Source: Sphingomonas kyeonggiensis
GTDB taxonomy: Bacteria > Pseudomonadota > Alphaproteobacteria > Sphingomonadales > Sphingomonadaceae
Direction: 5' to 3'
Assembly (NCBI RefSeq): GCF_014196745.1
Contig: NZ_JACIEH010000006.1
Coordinates: 62,001 to 126,000 of the forward strand
Length of the DNA stretch: 64,000 nt
The stretch's first letter is position 1, and every line of letters begins with the position of its first letter. Positions 15,539 through 23,299 of this stretch are shown here, piece by piece. The notes below the pieces were generated by a model, which saw only the letters and a program-made list of their open reading frames with translations, was not told the DNA's origin and did not search any database. The position numbers and the translations under genes were made by a program.

Positions 15539-18022
15539 TCAGAAGCCGGCGGTCAGCGAGGCGCCGAAGGTGCGCGGCCGCCCGGCATAGCGGACGTTCA
15601 GGTTCTGGTTGTCCACCACCGAGGTCCAGTAATATTCGTTGGTCAGGTTGCGCGCCCAGAGCGTCAGGCCCCACTTCCCATCGGCACTGGCGATGCCGAT
15701 GCTGCCGTTGACCAGCGCATAGCCCTTGATCCGGAACAGCGGATCCTCGCCGAAGTCGCTGTGCGTCTCGCTCTGATAGGTGGCGTTCGCCGTCGCCTGG
15801 AAGTTCAGGCTGGAGGAGATCGGCAGGTTGAGCGTCGCGGTGCCGCTGGTCGAGAATTCCGGCGCGAACGAGAATTCCGATCCGTCGTAATTGGTCGGGA
15901 TGCCCGCCGCATTGGCACCGGTATAGTCGGTGATCTTGGTCTTCAGATAGGTCGCGTTCCAGCTGAAGGTGAAGGCCGGCAAGGGCCGCAGCGTGATCTC
16001 GCCGTCGATGCCCCAGGCATGCGAGCTCGGGATGTTCACCAGCCGCTGCAGCGCGCCGAAGGTGGGATCGGCGACGTAGGAGCTGAACTGCTTGTCGGTG
16101 TAATCATAGTAGAAGCCGCTGACGTTCACCTGGGCGAAGCGACCGCCGACCGCAGTCTTGATGCCGGCCTCATAGGCGGTCAGCTTCTCCTGGCGCGCCG
16201 GGCTGAACTGCACGGCGCGGTTGGCCGGCACGATCGGCACCACGCCCGATTTCACGCCGCGCGCGATCGAAGCGTAGAGCAATGTGCTCGGCGCCGCCTG
16301 GTAGTTGAGCGAGAAGCGGCCCGAGAAATTGCTCTCGTCGAGCACCGAATGGACCAGAGTGTCCGAATTGGTCGCGGGATCATAGGTTGTGCAGCCATTC
16401 TTCTGCACCATCGGCGCGATCACGCCATAGCTCTGGAAGATCACCGCGCGGCCGGCGGTGTTCACGATCGGCAGGTAGTTGCCGTTATAGTCGATCGAGC
16501 AGCCGCCCAGCTCGCCATGATCGATGCCGAAGCGCGCGCCGGCATTGATCTTGAAGCCGCTGCCCAGCTCGAACTCGCCGGTCGCGAAGCCGCTATAGGT
16601 CTCGTTATAGCCGCTCGCGATGCCCGCGCCCTGGCGAAAGCCGACCGCGACCTGGGCGGGCGTGTAGCCGGCGCTGTTGAAGATCGCGTTGGTCACCGGA
16701 TTGGCCAAGATCCCCTGCGCGGCGAGGCGCAGATAGACGACCGAGCTGTTCTCGCCGATCAGGAAGCGGCTGTTCTCGCGCAGATCGTCATGGGCGAAAT
16801 AGCCGCCCACCGTCCAGCGGAAGCCCGGGCCATTGCCCTCGAAGCGCAGCTCCTGCGAGAAGGACTTGATCCGCGCGTCATATTGCGTCGAGACGATCTC
16901 CCACGGCGCACCGCTGAAATCGACCACGTCCTTGCGGGTGAAGTCGTTGTATCCGGTCAGCGAGATGACCGAGAGCTGGTCGTTGGGCGACCAGGTCAGC
17001 CGCATCTGGGCCGAGACGAAGTCCGACTTGGCGCGGGGCGGCCCCATGCCGGTGGCGAGGCCCACCGTGGCGGCACGTGCCGAAGCGGGCTGCCAGCCGG
17101 CATCGCTGGCGCGGGTCGGCTGGTTGTTCTGCAGATAGGCGAGTAAAGTCGGCGAATTGAAGTCGCCCGGACCAACTGCCGGGGAAGCGGCGGAGAGCCG
17201 GTTGGTCAGGTTCAAGCTGATCGCCTGGCCCGCCTGGGTATCCGAACGGTCGCGCCAGCCCGAGACGGTGATCAGCCCCTCGAACTTGCTCGACGGCTGG
17301 AAGCTCAACGAGGCACGGGCGCCCCAGCGCTTGACCCGGCCCAGCTTCTCGCCGCGGCTCTGGTCGATCTGCCAGCCTTCGTCGCTGTTCTCGTCACGGC
17401 CCGACACGCGCAGCGCGGCATTGTCGCCCAGCGGCAGGTTCAGATGCGCCTCGACATTATAGGTCTTGTAGTTGCCCACCTCGATCGTGCCGCCCGCGGC
17501 GAAATCCTTGCCCGGCTTGGCGGTGATGAAGTCGATCAGGCCGGCGGTGGTGTTGCGGCCATAGAGCGTGCCCTGCGGCCCCTTGAGCACTTCTACGCGC
17601 TCCAGGTCGTAGATCGGGCCACCCGCCATCGAGGGATAGGGATAGGCCAGCTCGTCCTGGTAGATGCCCACGGTCGACGTGGCGGTGATGTTGGTGGTGT
17701 TGAAGCCGATGCCGCGCAGCGTGAAGATCGGCACGCCCGAATAGGCGGGGGCGACCTGAAGCCCCGGCACCGAGCTGGCCAGCGACTCGACATCGGTGAT
17801 CTGCAGGTCCTTCAGCGTGTCGGCGGACAGCGCCTGCACTGCCAGCGGCACCTTGTTGATCGATTCCGAGCGGCGCTGGGCGGTGACGACGATCTCGTCG
17901 TTCACGGTCTGCGGTCCCTCGGCCTTGGGCGCCGGGGCATCCTGCGTTTCCTGTGCCAGTGCGGGGGCGGCGAGCAGCAGCCCGAGCGCGGATCCCATCA
18001 GCAAGCCTGCCTTGATCGCCAT
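15539..18022 (-). CDS. TonB-dependent outer-membrane receptor
   Basis: 827 residues from ATG 18022; the longer frame has no homology. A Sec signal peptide ends near ALAQ (residue 24). A TonB-box-like EIVVTAQRRSE follows, then the plug domain with LKDLQITDVESLASSVPG and VEVLKGPQGTLYGRNTTAG, and the 22-strand barrel ending in an aromatic residue (FGASLTAGF). It imports a bulky substrate through the outer membrane using TonB energy. It is the first gene of an operon with DUF2236 and GMC oxidoreductase genes and faces LuxR-2 across 94 bp, so substrate-induced expression is likely. A siderophore is less probable given the metabolic partners. Confidence 0.95.
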   Translation of the reverse strand: MAIKAGLLMGSALGLLLAAPALAQETQDAPAPKAEGPQTVNDEIVVTAQRRSESINKVPLAVQALSADTLKDLQITDVESLASSVPGLQVAPAYSGVPIFTLRGIGFNTTNITATSTVGIYQDELAYPYPSMAGGPIYDLERVEVLKGPQGTLYGRNTTAGLIDFITAKPGKDFAAGGTIEVGNYKTYNVEAHLNLPLGDNAALRVSGRDENSDEGWQIDQSRGEKLGRVKRWGARASLSFQPSSKFEGLITVSGWRDRSDTQAGQAISLNLTNRLSAASPAVGPGDFNSPTLLAYLQNNQPTRASDAGWQPASARAATVGLATGMGPPRAKSDFVSAQMRLTWSPNDQLSVISLTGYNDFTRKDVVDFSGAPWEIVSTQYDARIKSFSQELRFEGNGPGFRWTVGGYFAHDDLRENSRFLIGENSSVVYLRLAAQGILANPVTNAIFNSAGYTPAQVAVGFRQGAGIASGYNETYSGFATGEFELGSGFKINAGARFGIDHGELGGCSIDYNGNYLPIVNTAGRAVIFQSYGVIAPMVQKNGCTTYDPATNSDTLVHSVLDESNFSGRFSLNYQAAPSTLLYASIARGVKSGVVPIVPANRAVQFSPARQEKLTAYEAGIKTAVGGRFAQVNVSGFYYDYTDKQFSSYVADPTFGALQRLVNIPSSHAWGIDGEITLRPLPAFTFSWNATYLKTKITDYTGANAAGIPTNYDGSEFSFAPEFSTSGTATLNLPISSSLNFQATANATYQSETHSDFGEDPLFRIKGYALVNGSIGIASADGKWGLTLWARNLTNEYYWTSVVDNQNLNVRYAGRPRTFGASLTAGF

Positions 18023-18116
18023 GTCCTCTTCCCCTCCATGTCGCCGATCCGCCTCGATTGTCGGGGTCGATTTCCGGCTGTTGTTTGCTTGAATAATTAG
18101 CTTTAGGAAGGCACCT
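18023..18116. promoter_or_regulatory. Divergent promoter region between the TonB receptor operon and LuxR-2
   Basis: The 94-bp gap must hold both promoters. It includes an AT-rich centre around 18080-18105 (TTGTTTGCTTGAATAATTAG) and, on the plus strand, the LuxR-2 Shine-Dalgarno AGGAAGG at 18105-18111. No clear LuxR dyad was found by eye. Confidence 0.5.
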
Positions 18117-18878
18117 GTGCAGCTATCGCATGTGACAGGGATGAATATGACCGGCACCGCTGAGATTATGCCCCATGAATTGGCGGCCCGAATAGTCGAG
18201 CATGGCGGCCGCATGGGCCTGCCGCTGATCGCCGCCTGCGCCGACATCAGTAGCGCCCGGCCGGTGCAGCTGGCCGACGGCACGCCGATCAGTGCGCTGT
18301 TCGAATTCACCCATGATGCCGGCGCCTATTGGGCCCAGGGCGATTTCGCGCTGCGCAACGCGATCGTCTCGGTCGCGCGGCACCTGGCGGAGCCCTTCTA
18401 CTACGACCAGGGCCGCATCCGCAGCTGGCGCCCTTTGCGGATCGAGGCGCAGATCGAACGCGAGGCGATGCAGCGCAGCTACCGGGTGGAAAGCGCGATC
18501 GTCGCGCCCGTCCACCTGCCCGCCGGGGTGATCGGCGCCGTGGTCTGGGCGACGACGACGCCGGGGCTCGACGTGGATGCGATCTTCGCGCGCGAGGCTG
18601 AGCTGCTCCAACCGCTGGCCCTGCGCTTCATCGCGACCTGCAATGCCGGCCCCGACGCCTCGACCGAGATCGTCCAGCATCGGCTGACCCGGCGCGAGGT
18701 CCAGTGCCTCAAGCTGGCGGCTGCAGGTAAGACGGACGGCGAGATCGGCACGATCCTCGGTCTGTCGGTGCCGACGATCCGCTTCCACATGCGCCGCGCC
18801 AGCAGCCGGCTGGGCGAGAATGGCCGGCTGCGCACGGTGCAGCGCGCGGTGGCTTTGGGTTTCGCGCGGCCCAACTGA
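18117..18878 (+). CDS. LuxR-family transcriptional regulator (LuxR-2)
   Basis: 253 residues. GTG 18117 is chosen because AGGAAGG lies five bases upstream; in-frame ATGs at 18141 and 18147 are alternatives. The N-terminal part is an autoinducer-binding-like ligand domain (SAIVAPVHLPAGVIGAVVW) and the C-terminal LuxR HTH starts at LTRREVQCLKLAAAGKTDGE with TIRFHMRRASSRLG as recognition region. It is paralogous to LuxR-1 at 4258-5001. It diverges from the TonB receptor operon, arguing for local control. No autoinducer synthase gene is in the window. Confidence 0.9.
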   Translation: MQLSHVTGMNMTGTAEIMPHELAARIVEHGGRMGLPLIAACADISSARPVQLADGTPISALFEFTHDAGAYWAQGDFALRNAIVSVARHLAEPFYYDQGRIRSWRPLRIEAQIEREAMQRSYRVESAIVAPVHLPAGVIGAVVWATTTPGLDVDAIFAREAELLQPLALRFIATCNAGPDASTEIVQHRLTRREVQCLKLAAAGKTDGEIGTILGLSVPTIRFHMRRASSRLGENGRLRTVQRAVALGFARPN

Positions 18879-18893
18879 CAATGATGGGAGGTT

Positions 18894-18912
18894 GGCGCGA
18901 CGGTGTCGCGCC
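18894..18912. promoter_or_regulatory. Inverted repeat before the TetR-family gene
   Basis: GGCGCGAC / GTCGCGCC, perfect 8-bp arms with GGT between, 15 bp before the TetR start. It could be a terminator of LuxR-2 or an autoregulatory operator; no T-run follows, which favours an operator slightly. Confidence 0.4.
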
Positions 18913-18927
18913 GGTTAAGGTACGGAA

Positions 18928-19578
18928 ATGGCAAGCAAGGCAAAGGCCCCGCTCGTGCGGCTGGAGGCAAGTTCGGCGGATCAACTGCTCAACGCGACCA
19001 GCGCGTTGATGATCGAGCGCAACACGGTCGACATCACCTTCGCCGATATCGCGGAGAAATCGGGACTCAACGCCGCGCTGATCCGCTATCATTTCGGCAG
19101 CAAGCTCGGCATGTTCATGGCGCTGCTCGAGCGCGATGCCGGCGGCACGTTCGACGATCTCGAGCGGCTGGTGAAGGCCGACATGGATGCCGGCCAGAAG
19201 CTGCGCCACCATGTCCACGGCATCATCAAGGTCTATTACCGCTACCCGTACATGAACCGGCTGGTCGCCGCGCTGGCGGTGGAGACTGACAGCGAGACCG
19301 CGCGCTTCATCTCGGAGCGGTTCAGCCGGCCGCTGGCCGCGGCGCAGAAAGCGATCCTCGAGCAGGGAGAGGCCGAGGGCCTGTTCCGCAAGATCGATCC
19401 GATGCTGTTCTATTTCTCGCTGATCGGCATGTGCGACCATCTCTTCATCGGCCGCCATTCGCTCCGCTACGCCTTTGGGGTGGAGGATATCGATGACGAT
19501 CTGCGCAAGGCCTATGCCGTGCACGTCACCGATCTGCTGATGCGCAGCGTGCTGGTGAAGCCCGAAACCGACGCCTGA
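18928..19578 (+). CDS. TetR/AcrR-family transcriptional regulator
   Basis: 216 residues. The N-terminal HTH spans about residues 20-65, with ITFADIAEKSGLNAALIRYHFGSKLGMF as helices 2 to 4. The C-terminal ligand domain has the aromatic/Arg-rich pattern RFISERFSRPLAAAQKAIL typical of acyl-CoA-responsive regulators of fatty-acid-like catabolism. Directly downstream is a near-perfect palindrome (19585-19604) and then the acyl-CoA ligase and acyl-CoA dehydrogenase genes, which it probably represses. The ligand is likely an acyl-CoA intermediate, by analogy. Confidence 0.9.
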   Translation: MASKAKAPLVRLEASSADQLLNATSALMIERNTVDITFADIAEKSGLNAALIRYHFGSKLGMFMALLERDAGGTFDDLERLVKADMDAGQKLRHHVHGIIKVYYRYPYMNRLVAALAVETDSETARFISERFSRPLAAAQKAILEQGEAEGLFRKIDPMLFYFSLIGMCDHLFIGRHSLRYAFGVEDIDDDLRKAYAVHVTDLLMRSVLVKPETDA

Positions 19579-19584
19579 CTTGCG

Positions 19585-19604
19585 AATCGCTTAATCAAGC
19601 GATT
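19585..19604. promoter_or_regulatory. Palindromic operator candidate upstream of the CoA-ligase operon
   Basis: AATCGCTT (19585-19592) and AAGCGATT (19597-19604) are perfect 8-bp inverted arms around AATC, 60 bp before the ligase ATG. A nested palindrome TTAATC..GATTAA overlaps it. Size and placement suit a TetR dimer site. Confidence 0.65.
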
Positions 19605-19664
19605 AAACAATGCTCGAGGGCGATAACGCCCCGCGGTTTCAAACCGGCTCGAGAGGAGCGGCAT

Positions 19665-21278
19665 ATGGGCGATACTTTGGTAGCGGAAGCCTCACCGGGC
19701 TGGATCGATTTCGAGGCGATGCCCCGGCTGGGCGACATCCCCGCCTATCATGCGCGACACCGCCCCGAGGCGATCGCCACCCGCTTCGAAGGGCGGGACA
19801 GTGATTGGGCCACGCTCGACCGGCGCAGCGACCAGGTCGCCCGTGCGCTGCGTGCTGCCGGTTGCCGGGTGGGCGACCGTATCGCCTATCTCGGCAAGGG
19901 CAGCGACGAATTTTTCGAGCTGCTGTTCGGCGCCGCCCGCGCCGGCGTGGTGATGGTGCCGGTCCAGTGGCGCCTTGCCACTGCGGAGGTCTGCAAGATC
20001 CTGGGCAATGCCGAGGTCAGCCTGCTCTTCGCCGGCCCCGACCAGATCGGCCGCGCTGCCGAATGCGCCAACGACCTGATCCGTGAGACGATCGCGATGG
20101 AGGACGGGGCTGAGGGTTTCGGGCGCTTCGCCGCCTGGCGCGACGCCGCGCCCACCGATCCGATTCCCGACGATGTCGAGGCGAGTGACGTCGCGCTCCA
20201 GCTCTACACTTCGGGCACCACTGGCGAGCCCAAGGGGGTGATGCTCAGCCACGCCAACCTACTGCGTGGTCGCACCGATTCGATGGCGCAACCGATGCCG
20301 TGGAACGAGTGGCTGGAGGGCGACGTCAACCTCGTCGCGCTGCCGCTCGGCCATATCGGCGGGGTCGGCTGGGCGATCGTCGGCTATTTCAACGGCGCCA
20401 CTTCGATCGTCCACCGCGAGTTCGTGCCTGCCGCGGTGCTCGATGCGATTGCCAAGGGCGGCGTCACCAAGATGTTCGTCGTCCCCACCGCGCTCCAGAT
20501 GCTGCTGATGCTGCCCGGCGTGCGTGAGGCCGATTTCAGCCGGCTGCGCTACATCCTCTACGGCGCCTCGCCGATTGCGCTCGAGTTGCTGCGCGAGGCG
20601 ACCGAAGTGTTCGGCTGCGGCTTCGCCCAGCAATATGGCATGACCGAAACCTGCGGCACGATCGTTTACTTGCCTCCCGAGGATCACGATCCCGCCGGCA
20701 ATGAGCGGATGCGCAGCGCCGGCCTGCCGATGCCGGGCGTCGAGATCCGCGTCGTCCATCCGACCGAGCGGACCCCGCTGCCGGTCCGCGAAGTCGGCGA
20801 GGTCGAGACCCGCTCGGTCGCCAATATGGTCGGCTATTGGAACCTGCCCGAGACCACGGCGGAGACGGTGGACGGCGGGGGCTGGCTGCGCACCGGCGAC
20901 GCCGGCTATCTCGACGAGGACGGCTATCTCTATATCTGCGACCGCTTCAAGGACATGATCTGCTCGGGCGCCGAGAACATCTATCCGGCCGAAGTGGAGA
21001 GCGCGATCTACGGCCATCCCGCCGTGCAGGAAGTCGCAGTGATCGGCGTGCCGCACGAGAAATGGGGCGAGGAGGTCAAGGCGGTGGTCGTGCCCCGGCC
21101 CGGCGCCGAGCCCGACGAGGCCTCGATCCTCGCCTATGCCCGCGAGCGGATCGGCGGGTTCAAGGTCCCCAAGTCAGTCGATTTCGTCGAGGCGCTGCCG
21201 CGCACCCCTTCGGGCAAGGTGATGCGCCGGGCGCTGCGCGATCCCTATTGGGCCGGCCGCGATCGGGGGGTGAACTGA
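19665..21278 (+). CDS. long-chain or steroid-type acyl-CoA synthetase (AMP-binding)
   Basis: 537 residues; ATG follows GAGAGGAG. The ANL motifs are P-loop TSGTTGEPKG at about 182-191, QQYGMTETCG, WLRTGDAGYLDEDGYLYICDR, AENIYPAEVES, and PRTPSGKVMRRALRDPYW at the C-terminus. It activates a carboxylate to acyl-CoA. Its stop overlaps the next start (TGATG), so it is translated together with an acyl-CoA dehydrogenase, which would act on the product. The palindrome upstream and the adjacent TetR gene suggest induction by pathway acyl-CoA. Confidence 0.92.
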   Translation: MGDTLVAEASPGWIDFEAMPRLGDIPAYHARHRPEAIATRFEGRDSDWATLDRRSDQVARALRAAGCRVGDRIAYLGKGSDEFFELLFGAARAGVVMVPVQWRLATAEVCKILGNAEVSLLFAGPDQIGRAAECANDLIRETIAMEDGAEGFGRFAAWRDAAPTDPIPDDVEASDVALQLYTSGTTGEPKGVMLSHANLLRGRTDSMAQPMPWNEWLEGDVNLVALPLGHIGGVGWAIVGYFNGATSIVHREFVPAAVLDAIAKGGVTKMFVVPTALQMLLMLPGVREADFSRLRYILYGASPIALELLREATEVFGCGFAQQYGMTETCGTIVYLPPEDHDPAGNERMRSAGLPMPGVEIRVVHPTERTPLPVREVGEVETRSVANMVGYWNLPETTAETVDGGGWLRTGDAGYLDEDGYLYICDRFKDMICSGAENIYPAEVESAIYGHPAVQEVAVIGVPHEKWGEEVKAVVVPRPGAEPDEASILAYARERIGGFKVPKSVDFVEALPRTPSGKVMRRALRDPYWAGRDRGVN

Positions 21279-22420
21279 TGCTCGATACCACCCGCCGCAC
21301 CGGTCAGGACGAGAGCCAGGCCCTGTTCCGCGAAAGCGTCCGCCGCTTCCTCGCCGCCGAGGGCGTCCCGCATCTCGATCGCTGGGAAGAAGCCGGCATC
21401 GTCGATCGCGACTTCTGGACCAAGGCGGGCAGCGCCGGCCTGCTCTGCCCGACCGTGCCCGAAGCCTATGGCGGCCCCGGCCTCGATTTCGCCTACAACG
21501 CGATCGTCACCGAGGAGCACGCCTATGCGCGCGTTCCCTCGGGCATCACCCTCCAGTCGGACGTGCTGGCCGATTATTTCATCGCCTATGGCTCGGAAGA
21601 ACAGAAGCGCGAATGGCTGCCCGGCATGGTCTCGGGCGAGAAGGTGGCGGCCATCGCGATGACCGAGCCCGGCGCCGGATCGGACCTGCAGGCGATCCGC
21701 ACCACCGCGCGGCTCGACGGCAACCACTATGTCATCAACGGCACCAAGACGTACATCTCGAACGGGCAGACCGCCGATGTTGTGATCGTCGTCGCCAAGA
21801 CGAACGTGGAGCTCGGCGCCAAGGGCACCAGCCTGTTCCTGGTCGAGGCCGACCGCGCCGGCTTCGCGCGCGGGCGCAACCTCGACAAGATCGGCCTGCA
21901 CGGCGCCGACACCAGCGAGCTGTTCTTCGAGGATGTCCGCGTGCCGGCGACCAACATGCTCGGCCAGGAAGGCCGCGGCTTCGCCTACCTCATGCGCAAC
22001 TTGCCCCAGGAGCGCCTGACCATCGCGATCGGTGCCCAGGCCAGCGCGCAGCGCGCGTTCGACGAGGCGCTCGGCTTCGTGAAGGAGCGCAAGGCGTTCG
22101 GGAAGACGGTGTTCGATTTCCAGAACACCCGCTTCACCCTCGCCGACCTCGCCGCGAAGCTCCAGATCGGCTGGGCGCATGTCGACTGGGCGCTCGCCCG
22201 GCATTTGCGCCACGAACTGACGCCCGAGGAAGCCTCGGCCGCCAAGCTCTGGCACACCGATACCCAGTGGCAGATCATCGACGCCGCGCTCCAGCTCCAT
22301 GGCGGCGCCGGTTACATGAACGAATATCCGATCGCCCGGATCTGGCGCGACGCGCGCGTCTCGCGGATCTTCGGCGGCACGAACGAGATCATGAAGGAAG
22401 TGATCGGGCGGGGGCTGTAG
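21278..22420 (+). CDS. acyl-CoA dehydrogenase
   Basis: 380 residues, start overlapping the ligase stop. Standard-size acyl-CoA dehydrogenase with AMTEPGAGSDLQAIRTTA as the flavin loop near residue 128, NGTKTYISNGQTADV, and the C-terminal LHGGAGYMNEYPIARIWRDA with the GGTNEIMKEVIGR ending. The Glu position and GGAGY loop match the short/medium-chain and citronellyl-CoA/isovaleryl-type enzymes. It would oxidise the CoA ester made by the preceding ligase. Terminates at a strong hairpin at 22428-22453. Confidence 0.92.
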   Translation: MLDTTRRTGQDESQALFRESVRRFLAAEGVPHLDRWEEAGIVDRDFWTKAGSAGLLCPTVPEAYGGPGLDFAYNAIVTEEHAYARVPSGITLQSDVLADYFIAYGSEEQKREWLPGMVSGEKVAAIAMTEPGAGSDLQAIRTTARLDGNHYVINGTKTYISNGQTADVVIVVAKTNVELGAKGTSLFLVEADRAGFARGRNLDKIGLHGADTSELFFEDVRVPATNMLGQEGRGFAYLMRNLPQERLTIAIGAQASAQRAFDEALGFVKERKAFGKTVFDFQNTRFTLADLAAKLQIGWAHVDWALARHLRHELTPEEASAAKLWHTDTQWQIIDAALQLHGGAGYMNEYPIARIWRDARVSRIFGGTNEIMKEVIGRGL

Positions 22421-22427
22421 GCCAACT

Positions 22428-22453
22428 CCCTCTCCCCGTGCGCGGGGAGAGGG
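22428..22453. terminator. Hairpin terminator between convergent genes (family B unit)
   Basis: CCCTCTCCCCG / CGGGGAGAGGG, perfect 11-bp stem, loop TGCG, between the convergent stops of the acyl-CoA dehydrogenase and MsrB genes. No long T-run, so it may be a repeat unit acting as transcript stabiliser. Confidence 0.65.
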
Positions 22454-22472
22454 TAGAGGAGGGGCAACGTCG

Positions 22473-22916
22473 TCAGGCGACGTCCTCGACCTGGTCGAGA
22501 TACGCGCCATAGCCCTGCGCTTCCATCTCGCCCTTGGGCACGAAGCGCAGCGAGGCCGAGTTGATGCAGTAGCGCAGCCCGCCGCGGTCGCGCGGGCCGT
22601 CGTCGAACACATGGCCGAGATGGCTGTCGCCATGTGCCGAGCGCACCTCGGTGCGGATCATGCCGTGGGTCGTGTCGCGCAGCTCGGTGACGTTGGCGAT
22701 CGGCTTGGTGAAGCTCGGCCAGCCGCAGCCGGACTCGAACTTGTCGGACGAGGCGAACAGCGGCTCGCCCGAGACGATGTCGACATAGATGCCCGGCTCC
22801 TTGTTGTAGAGCAGCGGGCCGGTGCCGGGCCGTTCGGTGCCGTTCTGCTGGGTCACGCGAAACTGCTCGGGGGTCAGCGCGGCAAGGGCTTCATCGGTCT
22901 TGCGATAGTCGGTCAT
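22473..22916 (-). CDS. msrB: peptide-methionine (R)-S-oxide reductase MsrB
   Basis: 147 residues. It reduces the R-epimer of methionine sulfoxide in proteins using thioredoxin. Catalytic Cys117 is in LRYCINSASLRF, the probable resolving Cys64 in ESGCGWPSF, and HLGHVFDDGP gives the conserved His. Both CxxC zinc-binding pairs of E. coli MsrB are missing (YVDIVSGEPLF replaces the first), so this is a zinc-free form. Cytoplasmic; no signal peptide. It stands alone between convergent and divergent neighbours. Confidence 0.96.
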   Translation of the reverse strand: MTDYRKTDEALAALTPEQFRVTQQNGTERPGTGPLLYNKEPGIYVDIVSGEPLFASSDKFESGCGWPSFTKPIANVTELRDTTHGMIRTEVRSAHGDSHLGHVFDDGPRDRGGLRYCINSASLRFVPKGEMEAQGYGAYLDQVEDVA

Positions 22917-22953
22917 GCAAATCTCCGTTTCGCTGCGCTATGTGGGTATCCGC

Positions 22954-23208
22954 ATGGCGAAGAAAAAGCGCATCCTCACCGCGACCATGGCCGATGGCTA
23001 TGTGAAGACGATCGGCCCGACCAACGCGCCCTTCACCCATTACTGGCGCATCGTCGCGCATCTCGGCGGCGGCAAGACCGAAGTGTTCTGGGGTCACGCC
23101 AAGTCGCTCAAGGAAGCCGCCGGCAAGAAGGCGCCGCTTGCCGAAGCGGCCAGGCAGCGCGGCTGGGAAAGCTATGATTTCGAAGTGGTCGAGCTGGTGG
23201 AGTCCTGA
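22954..23208 (+). CDS. small basic hypothetical protein
   Basis: 84 residues from ATG 22954 (MAKKKRILTATMADG). The upstream in-frame extension overlaps the msrB promoter and is less likely. A Lys-rich start, an HYWRIVAHLGGGKTEVFWGHAKS centre and a YDFEVVELVES end suggest a compact alpha/beta fold, but no family is recognised. Divergent from msrB by 37 bp. Function unknown. Confidence 0.6.
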   Translation: MAKKKRILTATMADGYVKTIGPTNAPFTHYWRIVAHLGGGKTEVFWGHAKSLKEAAGKKAPLAEAARQRGWESYDFEVVELVES

Positions 23209-23217
23209 GCTTCATCC

Positions 23218-23295
23218 CGTCATCCCCGCGAAGGCGGGATCCAGGGCCAAGCAGGACTAGCCGGCCCGATACGCCCTGCCTGCGCCGGGATGACG
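23218..23295. repeat. Family A repeat doublet, degenerate
   Basis: Copy one (23218-23244) CGTCATCCCCGCGAAGGCGG; copy two, inverted and shorter, ends GCCGGGATGACG at 23284-23295. It lies between the hypothetical gene and the convergent racemase gene. Confidence 0.75.
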
Positions 23296-23299
23296 AAGG

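Noticed and set aside
4258..18878. Quorum-sensing circuit for the two LuxR proteins
   Set aside because: No LuxI-type synthase is present in the window, so acyl-homoserine lactone sensing is not supported.
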